The notes: generated from the sequence alone by a model not told the origin. 64,000 bases of DNA from Aquabacterium sp. (GCF_029946005.1 NZ_JAQSDR010000006.1:248001-312000); one strand, 5' to 3'; positions 9,115 through 18,720 are shown, counted from the first letter of the stretch. Numbers and translations are program-made.

Positions 9115-11289
9115 TCAGCGCAAAGCGCCCTTCTCGGAGACCACTTTGGGCGTCAAGAAGATCAGCAGTTCAGAACGCTTGGATTGCCTTGCCGTGTTCT
9201 TGAACAACACACCCAGGTAAGGGATGTCGCCAAGCACGGGCACTTTCTGCTCGTTGTTGGTTTCTTGTTGCAAGAAAATGCCACCGATCACCACCGTGCC
9301 GCCGTTCTCGACCAAGACCTGAGTTTGCACGTGCTTGGTGTCGATGGCATAGCCCGCGGTCGTCACTTGGCCCACGCTGTCCTTGTTGACGTCGACATCC
9401 AGGATGATGCTGCCTTCAGGGGTGATCTGCGGCGTCACTTCCAGCTTGAGGTTGGCCTTGCGGAAAGAAATGGCGGTCGCGCCGCTGGAGGTTGCCGTTT
9501 GATAAGGCAACTCGGTACCTTGCTCGATCAACGCCTTCACTTGGTCAGCGGTGATGACCCGAGGACTGGAGACGATCTTGCCGCGGCCGTCAGCTTCCAG
9601 CGCAGACAACTCCAGGTTCAAGAAACGTGTACCGCCCGAGTTGAACAAGGAAATGCCCAAGGTAGCCGGGTTGAAACCATTCAGAGCGGTGGCTGGGAGG
9701 CTCAAGAATTGCGAGTTGGGGATGAAATCCACCTCGTCAGAGACCTGCCCACTCAAACGACCTGCGCCCAGATAGCTGCCCGTGACCACTGAGCCTATTT
9801 TGCCCGTGCCATAGGAGCCGCCTCGGGTATTCGCTGCCCCCAGCTTCACACCCAATGACCGACCAAAGCTGTCGTCGGCTTCCACGATTCGAGCCTCGAT
9901 CAACACTTGGCGGACTGGGATGTCAATCTTGCTGATCAGCTGCTGAATTTCTTCCAATTTGGATGGGATGTCATTGACGAAGAGCTGATTGGTGCGGGTC
10001 TCGTAGATGACACTGCCACGCGGCGAAAGGATCTTGGTGGTCGTGCTACCGCCGCCACCAGAGCCGCTGCCAGATTGAGTTCCCGTCAAACCCTTGGCGA
10101 TTTCTTCCGCCTTGGTGTAATTGAGCTGGAAGGACTGCGTGCGCAGGGGCTCCAGGGCCGCCACTTGAGCCTTGGCTTCCAGGTCCAGCTTTTCCTTGGC
10201 GTTGATTTCATCCTTGGGCGCAATCCACAGCACATTGCCGCTCTTGCGAACACCCAGGCCTTTGGCCTGCAAGATGATGTCCAAAGCCTGATCCCAAGGC
10301 ACATCCTTCAAGCGCAAGGTCACATTGCCCGTGACGGTGTCACTGGTCACCACGTTGAAGTTGGTGAAATCGGCAATGACCTGCAGCAAGGCACGCACTT
10401 CGATGTTCTGGAAATTCAGGGACAGCTTTTCACCTGAATAGCCTGGCCCTTGGGTCAGCTTGTTCGGATCAATCTTGCGCCGACGAACTTCCAACACGAA
10501 CTGGTTGTCGCTTTGGTAGGCCGAATGCTCCCAATCACCACGGGCGTCCACGAGCAGCTTGACGCGCTCGCCGACCTGTGTGGCGCTGACGGTTTGCACC
10601 GGGGTGCCAAAATCTGCCACGTCAAAGCGGCGCTTCAGACGCTCAGGCAGACTGGCGCGCACAAATTCAACCACCAGGTTTTGGCCCTGCTGCTTGATGT
10701 CCACGCCAACTTGGTTGTTGGGCAGGTCCACGACCACCCGGCCTGCACCATCCTGGCCGCGGCGGAAGTCGATGTCCTTGAGGGCCAATGGCGACGCATT
10801 CTTGGCTTCAGCGAAATGCACGGTCTCTGGCGAGGTGGCCGTGCCAGTCTTGGCTTCGGTCACTGGAGCGGGGGACGACGCAGGCGACGGGTCGAGCACC
10901 AGGATCAGGGTTTTGCCCTGCAACTGCGCCCTGTACGTGGTGGGCTGACGCAAGTTCAAAACCAGACGGGTACGCTCTCCGGCTTGGGCCACATTCACGG
11001 TGCGCAGATTGCCTTGGTTGAGGTCCACCATGTTGCGACCCAGAGCACTGGTCACACCCGGCAAATCGATGGCAATGCGAGGCGGGGCCTGAACGACAAA
11101 GCCAGCGGGCACCAAGGCCAAAGGCTCGGACAACTCAATGCGAACCACATCAGAGCCAGCCTGTTGGCTACTGGTGATCGATTGAATGGCCGCTGCGGCC
11201 CAGGTCATGGGAGACACCAAAGCCAGCGACAGCCCAGCCAGCAAGACGCGCCACGGTTTCATAGTCAATTTCTCCTGCATGTGTTTCAT
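9115..11289 (-). CDS. pilQ: Type IV pilus outer-membrane secretin PilQ
   Basis: PilQ forms the gated outer-membrane channel for type IV pili. The roughly 715-724 residue protein has a signal peptide (MKPWRVLLAGLSLALVSPMT then AAAA), two AMIN-type peptidoglycan-binding regions, an STN/N0 domain (LSLNFQNIEVRALLQVIADF), a secretin N domain interrupted by a Gly/Ser linker (SGSGSGGGGS), and the C-terminal secretin domain ending KVPVLGDIPYLGVLFKNT. Two starts are possible: the ATG at 11289, which overlaps the pilP stop as ATGA, and an ATG at 11262, which also has AGGAGA before it and gives a neater signal peptide. It is the last pil gene of the pilMNOPQ operon. Confidence 0.96.
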   Translation of the reverse strand: MKHMQEKLTMKPWRVLLAGLSLALVSPMTWAAAAIQSITSSQQAGSDVVRIELSEPLALVPAGFVVQAPPRIAIDLPGVTSALGRNMVDLNQGNLRTVNVAQAGERTRLVLNLRQPTTYRAQLQGKTLILVLDPSPASSPAPVTEAKTGTATSPETVHFAEAKNASPLALKDIDFRRGQDGAGRVVVDLPNNQVGVDIKQQGQNLVVEFVRASLPERLKRRFDVADFGTPVQTVSATQVGERVKLLVDARGDWEHSAYQSDNQFVLEVRRRKIDPNKLTQGPGYSGEKLSLNFQNIEVRALLQVIADFTNFNVVTSDTVTGNVTLRLKDVPWDQALDIILQAKGLGVRKSGNVLWIAPKDEINAKEKLDLEAKAQVAALEPLRTQSFQLNYTKAEEIAKGLTGTQSGSGSGGGGSTTTKILSPRGSVIYETRTNQLFVNDIPSKLEEIQQLISKIDIPVRQVLIEARIVEADDSFGRSLGVKLGAANTRGGSYGTGKIGSVVTGSYLGAGRLSGQVSDEVDFIPNSQFLSLPATALNGFNPATLGISLFNSGGTRFLNLELSALEADGRGKIVSSPRVITADQVKALIEQGTELPYQTATSSGATAISFRKANLKLEVTPQITPEGSIILDVDVNKDSVGQVTTAGYAIDTKHVQTQVLVENGGTVVIGGIFLQQETNNEQKVPVLGDIPYLGVLFKNTARQSKRSELLIFLTPKVVSEKGALR

Positions 11290-11822
11290 CGCGCGGTCTC
11301 CTGGAGTTGCAGCGTGGTCGGGCGTTCAGTCCATTCGCCTGCGGCGTCCTGAACGATTTCACGCAACTCGATTTCGGTCTCGGTGATCTTCATGATCTTT
11401 CCGTAGTTCTGGCCAAGGTAATCCCCGGCCTTGACTTGATAAAGCAGGTTATCGACCCTGAGCAGTGCATAAGGAGCACCTTTACGATTCACGCTGCCCA
11501 CCATGCTCATGGAATCCAGGGGATAGGCTTCCAAAGGCTCTTTGCGGCGGTTCAATTCAGCAGAAATGGCAGAGTTCGGCTGACGGGCTTCTTGCTTGAG
11601 GGCCACTGTCAGCTTTTGAGTGCTGAAGGGCTCCACGCCATCCGCACCAACATAAGCGCGAGGGTTGAACTTTTGCGGTGGCTTGAGCGGCGGCACACTG
11701 GGCTGCACTTCATGCCGCTGCTGGTCCATCCAGGCTTTCAATTCATCCTGTTCGGATGCGCAGCCCGCCAGCAGAGTCATCGCGGTCAAGGCCACCAAGG
11801 CCAGGTGAGGGCGACAGGTCAT
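11286..11822 (-). CDS. pilP: Type IV pilus assembly lipoprotein PilP
   Basis: PilP links the inner-membrane PilM/N/O platform to PilQ. The 178-residue product begins with a lipoprotein signal (LALVALTAMTLLAGC, lipobox LAGC, Cys21). A Pro-rich disordered segment follows (VQPSVPPLKPPQKFNP). The beta-domain shows the family signatures VGSVNRKGAPYALLRVD and VKAGDYLGQNYGKI, with ITETEIELREIV near the C-terminus. Its ATG overlaps the pilO stop and its stop overlaps the pilQ start by 4 bases, so the operon is translationally coupled. Confidence 0.96.
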   Translation of the reverse strand: MTCRPHLALVALTAMTLLAGCASEQDELKAWMDQQRHEVQPSVPPLKPPQKFNPRAYVGADGVEPFSTQKLTVALKQEARQPNSAISAELNRRKEPLEAYPLDSMSMVGSVNRKGAPYALLRVDNLLYQVKAGDYLGQNYGKIMKITETEIELREIVQDAAGEWTERPTTLQLQETAR

Positions 11823-12514
11823 TTCTTGTCCCCTTTGTTGGCTTTGGCCTTGTCGACGCGCTGAGCTTCCACCTCGGCGGGATCAAGGTAACGGTAAGTC
11901 CGAGCCGTGGCTTCCATGAACAGGGCGCCACCAGAACCAGGGGTTGCGGCGGCGGGGGCGCCAATCGTCAAGTTGTGCAACGTCACGATCCGAGAAAGGT
12001 TGGCGATGTCGGCGGTGAAGGCGCCGATGTCGTGGTATCGGCCCGTCACGCGGATCGAGATCGGCAGCTCGGCGTAGTAGTCCTTGACGGACACCTGTCC
12101 GGGACGAAACAACTCAAACTCCAGACCACGGCCCAGGCCCGCCTGGTTGATGTCAGACAACAAGGCATCCATTTCGGCCTTGCCGGGCAGTTGCTTTTCA
12201 AGCTGCGTCACGTATTCCTGGACCTGCGTGCGTTGCTTGCGCAACTCATTCAGATTGATGGCCTGCGCCAGCTTGCTGCGGAACTCCTGCTTGAGTGCAG
12301 GCTCCTTGTCCCGCTCGGCGGTCAGTGCCTCGTCTTGGCTTTGGAGCAAGCCGAACCAGCCAAGTACCAGGACCACAACGGCAGCGAGCAGAAAAACGGC
12401 CAGTTTTGGCAGGATCGGCCACTGACCAGGTTCGTTGGGATTGAGCCCCCGGAACTGATCCTGCGCATCGGAAAACCAGGCGCTGAAGTCAATGTTGAAA
12501 TTTGGGTTCGCCAT
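11819..12514 (-). CDS. pilO: Type IV pilus inner-membrane protein PilO
   Basis: PilO pairs with PilN in the inner-membrane alignment complex. The 231-residue protein has a short cytoplasmic N-terminus (with FRGLNPNEPGQWP), one TM helix (LAVFLLAAVVVLVLGWFGLL, about 39-58), a coiled coil (LRKQRTQVQEYVTQLEKQLP) and a periplasmic ferredoxin-like domain with VKDYYAELPISIRVTGRYHD. The C-terminal end (VDKAKANKGDKK) is basic. The stop overlaps pilP by 4 bases, and pilN ends 12 bases upstream. Confidence 0.96.
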   Translation of the reverse strand: MANPNFNIDFSAWFSDAQDQFRGLNPNEPGQWPILPKLAVFLLAAVVVLVLGWFGLLQSQDEALTAERDKEPALKQEFRSKLAQAINLNELRKQRTQVQEYVTQLEKQLPGKAEMDALLSDINQAGLGRGLEFELFRPGQVSVKDYYAELPISIRVTGRYHDIGAFTADIANLSRIVTLHNLTIGAPAAATPGSGGALFMEATARTYRYLDPAEVEAQRVDKAKANKGDKK

Positions 12515-12526
12515 GATGTGCCCGCC

Positions 12527-13168
12527 TCAAGACTTCGGGGCCGCGGAGGCAGCCGGACTCGGTGCTGACGCACCCGATGCCGCCGAAGCAGCTGGCGAGA
12601 CATCCTGTGGACGCTTCAGACTCAGGCGAATGGAGAAGTCGAACAAGCGCTTGGGCTCGCGCACGTCCTTCGTCTGCTGTGCCGAGGCTTTGATTTCCTG
12701 CAGTTCGGGCTTTTCAAGCCACTCGGACTTGTAGGCGGTGTTGCGAAGGAACTCGGACACCCGCTCATTGGTCTGGGCAATGCCGGACACCATCACCGTT
12801 TGACCATCTTGCTTGATGGTTTTAAGGTAGATGCCTTCCGGCGTCTGGCGAACCAACTCATTGAGCAAGTGCACCGGCATGTTCCGGTCGATTTGCAAGT
12901 CTTCCACGGCCTTTTGGCGAGCCTTCAGGGACTCGATCTCCGCCTTCAAACCGGAGACGTCCTTGATGTCTTCTTCAAGCTTGTGGATCTCCGCACTGAG
13001 GAACTCGTTGCGTGCCTGCTGAGCAGCAATCATTTGCTGCTGAACCGCGTAGCCCAAAGCGACCAAGACGGCGCCAGCGACCACGGACAGGCCCAGGCCC
13101 ACAAAGAAAGCCTGCTTGCGCAGCTTTCGCTTTTCCTCACGATGAGGCAGTAGGTTGATCAAAATCAT
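12527..13168 (-). CDS. pilN: Type IV pilus inner-membrane protein PilN
   Basis: The protein is 213 residues. The cytoplasmic start MILINLLPHREEKRK contains the INLLPxR motif that binds PilM. It is followed by a TM (GLGLSVVAGAVLVALGYAV), a coiled coil and a periplasmic domain (IYLKTIKQDGQTVMVSGIAQ). The C-terminus is an Ala/Ser/Pro-rich tail (ASGASAPSPAASAAP) after DVSPA. The start is set at the ATG at 13168 because it overlaps the pilM stop as ATGA and has GGAGG 8 bases upstream; a reading 30 bases longer would lie inside pilM. Confidence 0.96.
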   Translation of the reverse strand: MILINLLPHREEKRKLRKQAFFVGLGLSVVAGAVLVALGYAVQQQMIAAQQARNEFLSAEIHKLEEDIKDVSGLKAEIESLKARQKAVEDLQIDRNMPVHLLNELVRQTPEGIYLKTIKQDGQTVMVSGIAQTNERVSEFLRNTAYKSEWLEKPELQEIKASAQQTKDVREPKRLFDFSIRLSLKRPQDVSPAASAASGASAPSPAASAAPKS

Positions 13169-14244
13169 GCGAGGAACCTCCGCATGGCCAATCCACACGC
13201 CGTGAGGTAAGACGGTGCTTCACGGCGAAGTTTGCTTTCGCGGATAGCAGAGCCCAGCTTCATGCCATCGAAGGGGTTGACGACCATGGAGGCAAAACCT
13301 GTCAACTCGGTCACCCTGTCCTTCAGACCAGGCAAGGAAGCTGTGCCGCCGGCCAGCATCACGTAGTGCACCTTGTGGTGCGGTGTGCTGGTGAAGAAAT
13401 ACTGCAAGGCTCGGCCAATTTCTTGCGACAGGCTGTCCACAAAGGGGCCCAGGATCGTGCTTTGAAAATCTTCAGGCAGGTCACCCGCCAGCTTCTTGGT
13501 CTCGGCTTCTTCAAACGAAAAACCGTACTGGCGCGAGATGAGTTGCGTCAACTGCGCGCCACCAAATGCCTGGTCACGGTCGTACAGCAACTCGTTGTCG
13601 CGCAAGACCTTCAAGCTGGTGTTCTCTGCCCCGATTTCAAACAAGGCCACCAAGGCATCCTTGCCCTCGCCGGGCAAGTTTTCAACCAGGCGCTGCACGG
13701 CCAAGCGCGAAGCATATGACTCGATGTCCAGGATGGCCGGTTTCAGACCCGCCGATTCGGCCAGGCCTTGACGATCCTGCACACGGTCTTTGCGAGACGC
13801 GGCGATCATGACCTCGACATCACCCGCCGATGTCGGGCTGGGCCCGACCACGCAGAAATCCAGGCTGACTTCGTCGAGAGAGAACGGAATGTATTGGTTG
13901 GCCTCGGCCTCCACCTGCATTTCCATTTCTTCTTCGCGCAGGCCCGCCGGCAACATGATTTTTTTCGTGATGACGGCCGACTGCGGCATCGCCATGGCCA
14001 CGTGCTTGGTGCGGGTGCCGCTTTTGACGACGACCTTGCGCACGGCTTCCGCGACCTCGTCGAATTTTTCGATTTGACCGTCGGCGATCCAGCCCTTCTC
14101 GAAGGGCTCGGAGGCAAATCGTTCCAGGATGTATTCGCCAGACTGTGTCTGGCTTAGCTCGACCAGCTTCACGCTTGATGAACTGATGTCCAGTCCAATC
14201 ATTGGCGGATGCTTGCGGCCCAAGAGCGTGTCAAGAAAGCTCAC
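13165..14244 (-). CDS. pilM: Type IV pilus actin-like assembly protein PilM
   Basis: PilM is a cytoplasmic ATP-binding actin/FtsA-like protein that binds the PilN tail. The product is about 359 residues, with MIGLDISSSSVKLVEL as the phosphate-1 region. Also visible are MPQSAVITKKIMLPAGLREE, LDIESYASRL and VMLAGGTASLPGL (adenosine loop). I prefer the GTG at 14244 because GGGGGA lies about 4 bases upstream and the product then begins with the usual MSFLDTLLG; a GTG at 14256 in frame has no such site. It is the first gene of the pilus operon. The 245 bases separating it from mrcA hold no gene and should carry divergent promoters. Confidence 0.95.
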   Translation of the reverse strand: MSFLDTLLGRKHPPMIGLDISSSSVKLVELSQTQSGEYILERFASEPFEKGWIADGQIEKFDEVAEAVRKVVVKSGTRTKHVAMAMPQSAVITKKIMLPAGLREEEMEMQVEAEANQYIPFSLDEVSLDFCVVGPSPTSAGDVEVMIAASRKDRVQDRQGLAESAGLKPAILDIESYASRLAVQRLVENLPGEGKDALVALFEIGAENTSLKVLRDNELLYDRDQAFGGAQLTQLISRQYGFSFEEAETKKLAGDLPEDFQSTILGPFVDSLSQEIGRALQYFFTSTPHHKVHYVMLAGGTASLPGLKDRVTELTGFASMVVNPFDGMKLGSAIRESKLRREAPSYLTACGLAMRRFLA

Positions 14245-14457
14245 ACCGTCCCCCACGCACCGACAACGGTGCTGGAATGTTAATAAACCACTTCAATGCT
14301 ATCAGTAAAGGTTTTGTGTTTGAACGAAGTTAAAGCAGGGCAAATCCCAAGCACGTTGCGATATGCACACGCCTTACAGACAGTTGCAAATCCGACCAAG
14401 ATGTGAATCAACTCAAAGTGTGCCATGGTGTACAGAGGTTCCAGCTTCTCGCGTTCT

Positions 14458-14463
14458 TATAAT
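14458..14463 (+). promoter_or_regulatory. Possible -10 box for mrcA
   Basis: A perfect TATAAT lies 26 bases before the mrcA ATG, in the AT-richer gap between pilM and mrcA. No good -35 hexamer sits 16-18 bases upstream (the sequence there is GAGGTT-like), so the promoter would be weak or activator-dependent, or the match may be chance. Confidence 0.35.
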
Positions 14464-14489
14464 CCGGGCAGTGTCACAGGCCTGCCTCC

Positions 14490-16868
14490 ATGAGCGATTC
14501 CGTTTCTTCCAAAGCCCCTTCCCGACCCAGCCCCTGGTGGGCAACCTGGCTTGTCAAACCTCTACTTGCCCTGATTGGACTTGGGCTGGCGGCGGCTTTG
14601 GGTGGCGCTTTGCTGGCAGGCATCGGGCTGGCGGTCGCATACCCTCAATTACCCGAGGTTGGCGGTTTATCTGACTACCAGCCCAAAATGCCGATGCGCG
14701 TTTATTCGGCAGATAACGTGCTAATTGGAGAGTTTGGCGAAGAAAAGCGTGATTTTCTGCCCATCAAACAAATTCCCAAAGTCATGCGGGAAGCAGTTTT
14801 GGCGATTGAAGACGCTCGTTTTTACAAACATGGAGGCGTGGACTACATCGGCGTGCTGCGCGCAGGCCTGGCCAATTTTGGTGAAGCTCGCAGCCAAGGG
14901 GCATCAACCATCACCATGCAGGTGGCCCGCAATTTCTACCTGCCCACCGAAAAAACCTTCACTCGCAAAATCTACGAGATGCTGCTGGCCTTGAAGATCG
15001 AAAGCCTGTTGAGCAAGGACCAGATCCTGGAGCTCTACATGAATCAGATTTACCTGGGGCAGCGCGCCTATGGCTTTTCCGCCGCCTGCGACACCTATTT
15101 TGGGAAACCCATCAAGGACATCACGGTGGCAGAAGCCGCCATGCTGGCCGGCCTGCCCAAAGCGCCATCCGCCTACAACCCGGTTCGCAACCCCAAGCGC
15201 GCGACGCTTCGCCAGCAGTACATCATCGACCGCATGTTCGACAACGGCTTCATCACCCAGGAACAACGGGATGAAGCCAAGGACGAGGAGCTGGCCTACC
15301 GAACCAAGGCCCCCGTGTCCGCGCACGCCGAGTACGCGGCAGAGGCCGCACGCGCCCTCATGCACGAGCAGTACGGTCCCGACGCGTACACGCGAGGCTT
15401 GAACGTCTACACCTCCGTTCGCATGCCTGAGCAGATCGCCGCCTACAAGGCCCTGCGCAAAGGTTTGATGGATTTTGACCGCCGCCAGGCGTGGCGTGGC
15501 CCAGAGGCCTACATCGATTTACCGGCCGACCCCAAGCAAGTGGATGTCCGCGTGGCTGAAGCCCTGGAAGAGCACCCGGACAGCGAGGCCATCCATGCAG
15601 GCGTCGTGATGTCAGCTGAGCCCAAGAAATTGGTGGTGGCCTTGCAATCCGGTGAGCAGATCACCATTGGCCCAGAAGGTCTGCGCGCCGTGGGCAATGC
15701 CCTGAACGACAAAGCCAACCCCAAGGTGCAAATCCGCCGTGGTGCCGTGGTGCGTTTGATGCAAAACGCCTCGGAGCAATGGACGGTGGTGCAACTGCCG
15801 GAGGTTGAAGGCGCCTTTGTTTCAATGGATCCCACCACCGGCCTGATCAAGGCCATGGTCGGCGGCTTCGACTTTGGCCGCAACAAGTTCAACCATGTCA
15901 CTCAGGCATGGCGCCAGCCGGGCTCGAGCTTCAAGCCATTCATTTACTCGGCCGCTCTGGAAAAAGGATTCACCCCCGCCACCACCGTCAACGACGCCCC
16001 CTTGTTTTTTGACGCCGGCGTCACCGGAGGTCAGCCCTGGGAACCCAAAAACTACGACGGCAAGTTCGAAGGCCCCATGACCTTGCGCCGCGGCCTGGCC
16101 AAATCAAAAAACATGATCTCGATCCGGGTGCTGCGCTCCATCGGCACCAAGTATGCGCAGGACTGGGTCACCCGTTTTGGGTTCGATGCCGACAAGCACC
16201 CGGCTTACCTGACCATGGCCCTGGGTGCCGGTTCGGTCACGCCGATGCAGATGGCCGACGGCTATGCGGTGTTCGCCAATGGCGGCTACCGCGTCAACCC
16301 CATGCTGGTGCTGAAAGTGACCGACTCTCGGGGCCACGCGCTGGCCCAGTACCGCCCTGCCGTGCTGAACGAATCGATGCGTGCGATCGATGCACGCAAC
16401 GCCTTCATGATGAGCAGCCTGCTGCAAGAGGTGACTCGGTCGGGCACGGCGGCCAAGGCCCAGGCCACCCTGAAGCGCCCCGATTTGTACGGCAAGACCG
16501 GCACCACCAATGACTCGATGGACGCCTGGTTCGCGGGCTACACGGCCCACACGGTGTCCGTGGTATGGATTGGCCACGACCAGCCGCGCAAACTGGGCGA
16601 CAAGGAAACGGGCGGCGGCCTGGCCTTGCCCATCTGGATCGACTACATGGGCACGGCCCTGCGCGGCGTGCCGGTCGAAGAACCTTCGCAACCTGATGGC
16701 ATGGTGAACATCGGCGGCGAATGGTTCTACGAGGAATACACCTCAGGCACCGGTGTTCGTGAATTGGCCGCCGAACCAGAAGATCTGGCCCCGGCCGCAC
16801 CCGAACCGACCTCCCCTGACGAAAAGAAAGACATCCTGGACATGTTCGGCAACGGCAAACCCCAGTGA
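14490..16868 (+). CDS. mrcA: Penicillin-binding protein 1A (bifunctional transglycosylase/transpeptidase)
   Basis: This class A PBP polymerises and cross-links peptidoglycan. The 792-residue protein has a cytoplasmic tail and one TM (about 22-50). The GT51 domain has catalytic Glu107 in EDARFYKHGG and QGASTITMQVARN. Next comes an OB-like insert. The transpeptidase has SxxK (Ser479-Lys482 in GSSFKPF), SxN (Ser539-Asn541) and KTG (669-671). The C-terminal tail is Pro/Glu-rich (LAPAAPEPTSPDE). It is divergent from the pilus operon, a common arrangement in betaproteobacteria. No clear Shine-Dalgarno precedes the ATG. It ends 5 bases from the end of convergent cyaY. Confidence 0.97.
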   Translation: MSDSVSSKAPSRPSPWWATWLVKPLLALIGLGLAAALGGALLAGIGLAVAYPQLPEVGGLSDYQPKMPMRVYSADNVLIGEFGEEKRDFLPIKQIPKVMREAVLAIEDARFYKHGGVDYIGVLRAGLANFGEARSQGASTITMQVARNFYLPTEKTFTRKIYEMLLALKIESLLSKDQILELYMNQIYLGQRAYGFSAACDTYFGKPIKDITVAEAAMLAGLPKAPSAYNPVRNPKRATLRQQYIIDRMFDNGFITQEQRDEAKDEELAYRTKAPVSAHAEYAAEAARALMHEQYGPDAYTRGLNVYTSVRMPEQIAAYKALRKGLMDFDRRQAWRGPEAYIDLPADPKQVDVRVAEALEEHPDSEAIHAGVVMSAEPKKLVVALQSGEQITIGPEGLRAVGNALNDKANPKVQIRRGAVVRLMQNASEQWTVVQLPEVEGAFVSMDPTTGLIKAMVGGFDFGRNKFNHVTQAWRQPGSSFKPFIYSAALEKGFTPATTVNDAPLFFDAGVTGGQPWEPKNYDGKFEGPMTLRRGLAKSKNMISIRVLRSIGTKYAQDWVTRFGFDADKHPAYLTMALGAGSVTPMQMADGYAVFANGGYRVNPMLVLKVTDSRGHALAQYRPAVLNESMRAIDARNAFMMSSLLQEVTRSGTAAKAQATLKRPDLYGKTGTTNDSMDAWFAGYTAHTVSVVWIGHDQPRKLGDKETGGGLALPIWIDYMGTALRGVPVEEPSQPDGMVNIGGEWFYEEYTSGTGVRELAAEPEDLAPAAPEPTSPDEKKDILDMFGNGKPQ

Positions 16869-16873
16869 GCAAC

Positions 16874-17227
16874 TCAGAAGCTCAGGGGCACGCTGGCTTG
16901 TTCGCTGGCACAGGCCGACAACAGCGCAAAGAATTCCTCGCCTGAGCGGGTATCCAGCCACCGGCCCTCACCCGCGTGGCGAAAGTGAAAACCGCCGCGC
17001 TTGGCGGCCAGCCACAACTCCTGCAAGGGCGGCTGGGCGTTGACGATGAGTTGAGTGCGATTGGGCAAGGTCAGCGTCAGCATGCCGCCAGATCGTGCGG
17101 AATCGATGTCCGCGACATCACCCTCCAGCCAGCGATCCACCTTGGTTTCGATGCGCGTCAGCACGGCCTGAATGGCATCGTTGTACTGCGCATCGGTCAG
17201 ACCTGAAGGCGTGTTGAGGGCGTCCAT
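16874..17227 (-). CDS. cyaY: Iron-sulfur cluster assembly regulator CyaY (frataxin homologue)
   Basis: The 117-residue acidic protein starts MDALNTPSGLTDAQYNDAIQ. It has frataxin features: an acidic first helix with LTRIETKVDRW, then GGMLTLTLPNRTQLIVN, QPPLQELWLAAKRGGFHF and a final RSGEEFFALLS. CyaY binds iron and modulates IscS in Fe-S assembly. The ATG at 17227 has AGGA upstream; longer in-frame readings run through the divergent lptM gene and are not real. Only 23 bases separate its start from that of lptM, so the two promoters must overlap. Confidence 0.95.
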   Translation of the reverse strand: MDALNTPSGLTDAQYNDAIQAVLTRIETKVDRWLEGDVADIDSARSGGMLTLTLPNRTQLIVNAQPPLQELWLAAKRGGFHFRHAGEGRWLDTRSGEEFFALLSACASEQASVPLSF

Positions 17228-17250
17228 CGAGGAATCCTTAGAATGTCGGC

Positions 17251-17424
17251 ATGAAGAAACAGTCTCTGATTTTAGGCAGCATCGCAAAACCCCTGCCCGT
17301 GCTCGCCTTGCTGGGCATTTTGCTGCTTGGCGCCTGCGGCCAAAAAGGCCCCTTGTACCTGCCCTCGCCCGACCAAAGCGCCCCCTCTGCATCCTCTGGC
17401 ACCAAGGCCAAGCCCACACCATGA
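17251..17424 (+). CDS. lptM: LptM (YifL-type) lipoprotein, LPS-translocon assembly factor
   Basis: This short gene of 57 codons encodes MKKQSLILGS, a hydrophobic stretch (VLALLGILLLGAC, lipobox LGAC) and then GQKGPLYLP, the invariant signature of the LptM/YifL family. In E. coli LptM helps LptD oxidative assembly; that role is transferred from the family. The tail is Ser/Ala/Pro-rich. Its TGA overlaps the lysA ATG as ATGA at 17421-17424, so it is translationally coupled to lysA, the standard Burkholderiales order. Confidence 0.93.
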   Translation: MKKQSLILGSIAKPLPVLALLGILLLGACGQKGPLYLPSPDQSAPSASSGTKAKPTP

Positions 17425-18692
17425 CACTGCCCGGCTCCCCCTTTCTGGCCTACCGTGGCCCTGATCTGTTTTTAGACGACCTCAAGCTGAGCGAGCTGGT
17501 GCGCGAGCATGGCAGCCCCCTGTACGTGTATTCGCGCCGCGCCATGCTGGCCGCGCTGGCACCGTATCAAAAGGCGCTGAAGGGCCGGGCTCACCTGGTG
17601 TGCTACGCCATCAAGGCCAACTCCAATTTGGCCGTGCTGCAAACCTTTGCCGAGGCAGGGTGTGGTTTTGACATTGTCTCGGCGGGTGAACTGGCACGGG
17701 TGCTGGCCGCCGGAGGCGATCCTGGCAAGGTGGTGTTTTCGGGCGTGGGCAAAACCCGCTCGGAAATGAAACTCGGCATTGAGGCTGGCGTGCGCTGCTT
17801 CAACGTTGAAAGCACGGCCGAATTGGAGGTCTTGTCAGAAGTGGCCAGCGGACTGGGCCGCCAGGCGCGGGTGAGCCTGCGTGTGAACCCGGATGTGGAT
17901 GCGGGCACACACCCCTACATCTCGACGGGCCTGAAAGGCAACAAGTTTGGCATTGCCCATGAGGAAGCCGTGGCCACTTACCAGCGTGCAGCCGCGCTAC
18001 CGGGCCTGGACGTGGTGGGCATTGATTGCCACATCGGCTCACAAATCACGGAAGTGGCACCCTACCTGGATGCGCTGGATCGCGTGCTAGACCTGATCGA
18101 GGCCATTGAATCGGTCGGCGTGTCCATTCACCACATGGACCTGGGTGGTGGCTTGGGCATCACGTACACGGATGAAACGCCACCTGCGGCGGATGTACTG
18201 ATTGGCCAGTTGCTGGCGAAGATCGATGCCCGCGGCCACGGACACCGGGAACTCCTGTTTGAGCCAGGCCGCTCGCTCGTGGGCAACGCGGGTGTGCTGC
18301 TGACCGAGGTCTTGTTCCTCAAGCCGGGTGAACAAAAAAACTTCTGCGTGGTGGATGCCGCCATGAATGACCTGATGCGCCCCGCGCTGTACGAGGCCTA
18401 CATGGGCATCGTCAATGTTCAGACGCGCGCTGAGACTGCCTCGCATGTTTGGGATGTGGTCGGGCCGGTCTGCGAATCAGGTGACTGGCTGGGCCGTGAC
18501 CGCACATTGGCCGTGCAAGCCGGTGATGTGTTGGCGGTGTTGTCGGCGGGTGCTTATGGCATGACCATGGCCAGCAACTACAACACGCGTGGAAGGGCGG
18601 CTGAGTTGATGGTGGATGGGGACCAGGTTTGGGTGATTCGGGAGCGGGAAGCAGTGAAGAGCCTGTTCGAGCAGGAGCGGCTGATCAAGTAA
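17421..18692 (+). CDS. lysA: Diaminopimelate decarboxylase
   Basis: LysA converts meso-diaminopimelate to L-lysine with PLP. The 423-residue protein has the PLP lysine at 65 (YAIKANSN), CGFDIVSAGEL, the glycine loop HMDLGGGLGI, EPGRSLVGNAG and catalytic Cys351 in CESGDWLG. The ATG at 17421 overlaps the lptM stop; longer in-frame readings would cover lptM and part of cyaY and are discounted. A hairpin terminator follows 28 bases after the stop and is shared with the convergent porin gene. Confidence 0.97.
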   Translation: MTLPGSPFLAYRGPDLFLDDLKLSELVREHGSPLYVYSRRAMLAALAPYQKALKGRAHLVCYAIKANSNLAVLQTFAEAGCGFDIVSAGELARVLAAGGDPGKVVFSGVGKTRSEMKLGIEAGVRCFNVESTAELEVLSEVASGLGRQARVSLRVNPDVDAGTHPYISTGLKGNKFGIAHEEAVATYQRAAALPGLDVVGIDCHIGSQITEVAPYLDALDRVLDLIEAIESVGVSIHHMDLGGGLGITYTDETPPAADVLIGQLLAKIDARGHGHRELLFEPGRSLVGNAGVLLTEVLFLKPGEQKNFCVVDAAMNDLMRPALYEAYMGIVNVQTRAETASHVWDVVGPVCESGDWLGRDRTLAVQAGDVLAVLSAGAYGMTMASNYNTRGRAAELMVDGDQVWVIREREAVKSLFEQERLIK

Positions 18693-18720
18693 CTGCGTCT
18701 GGGGAGGCTCCAAATGAAAA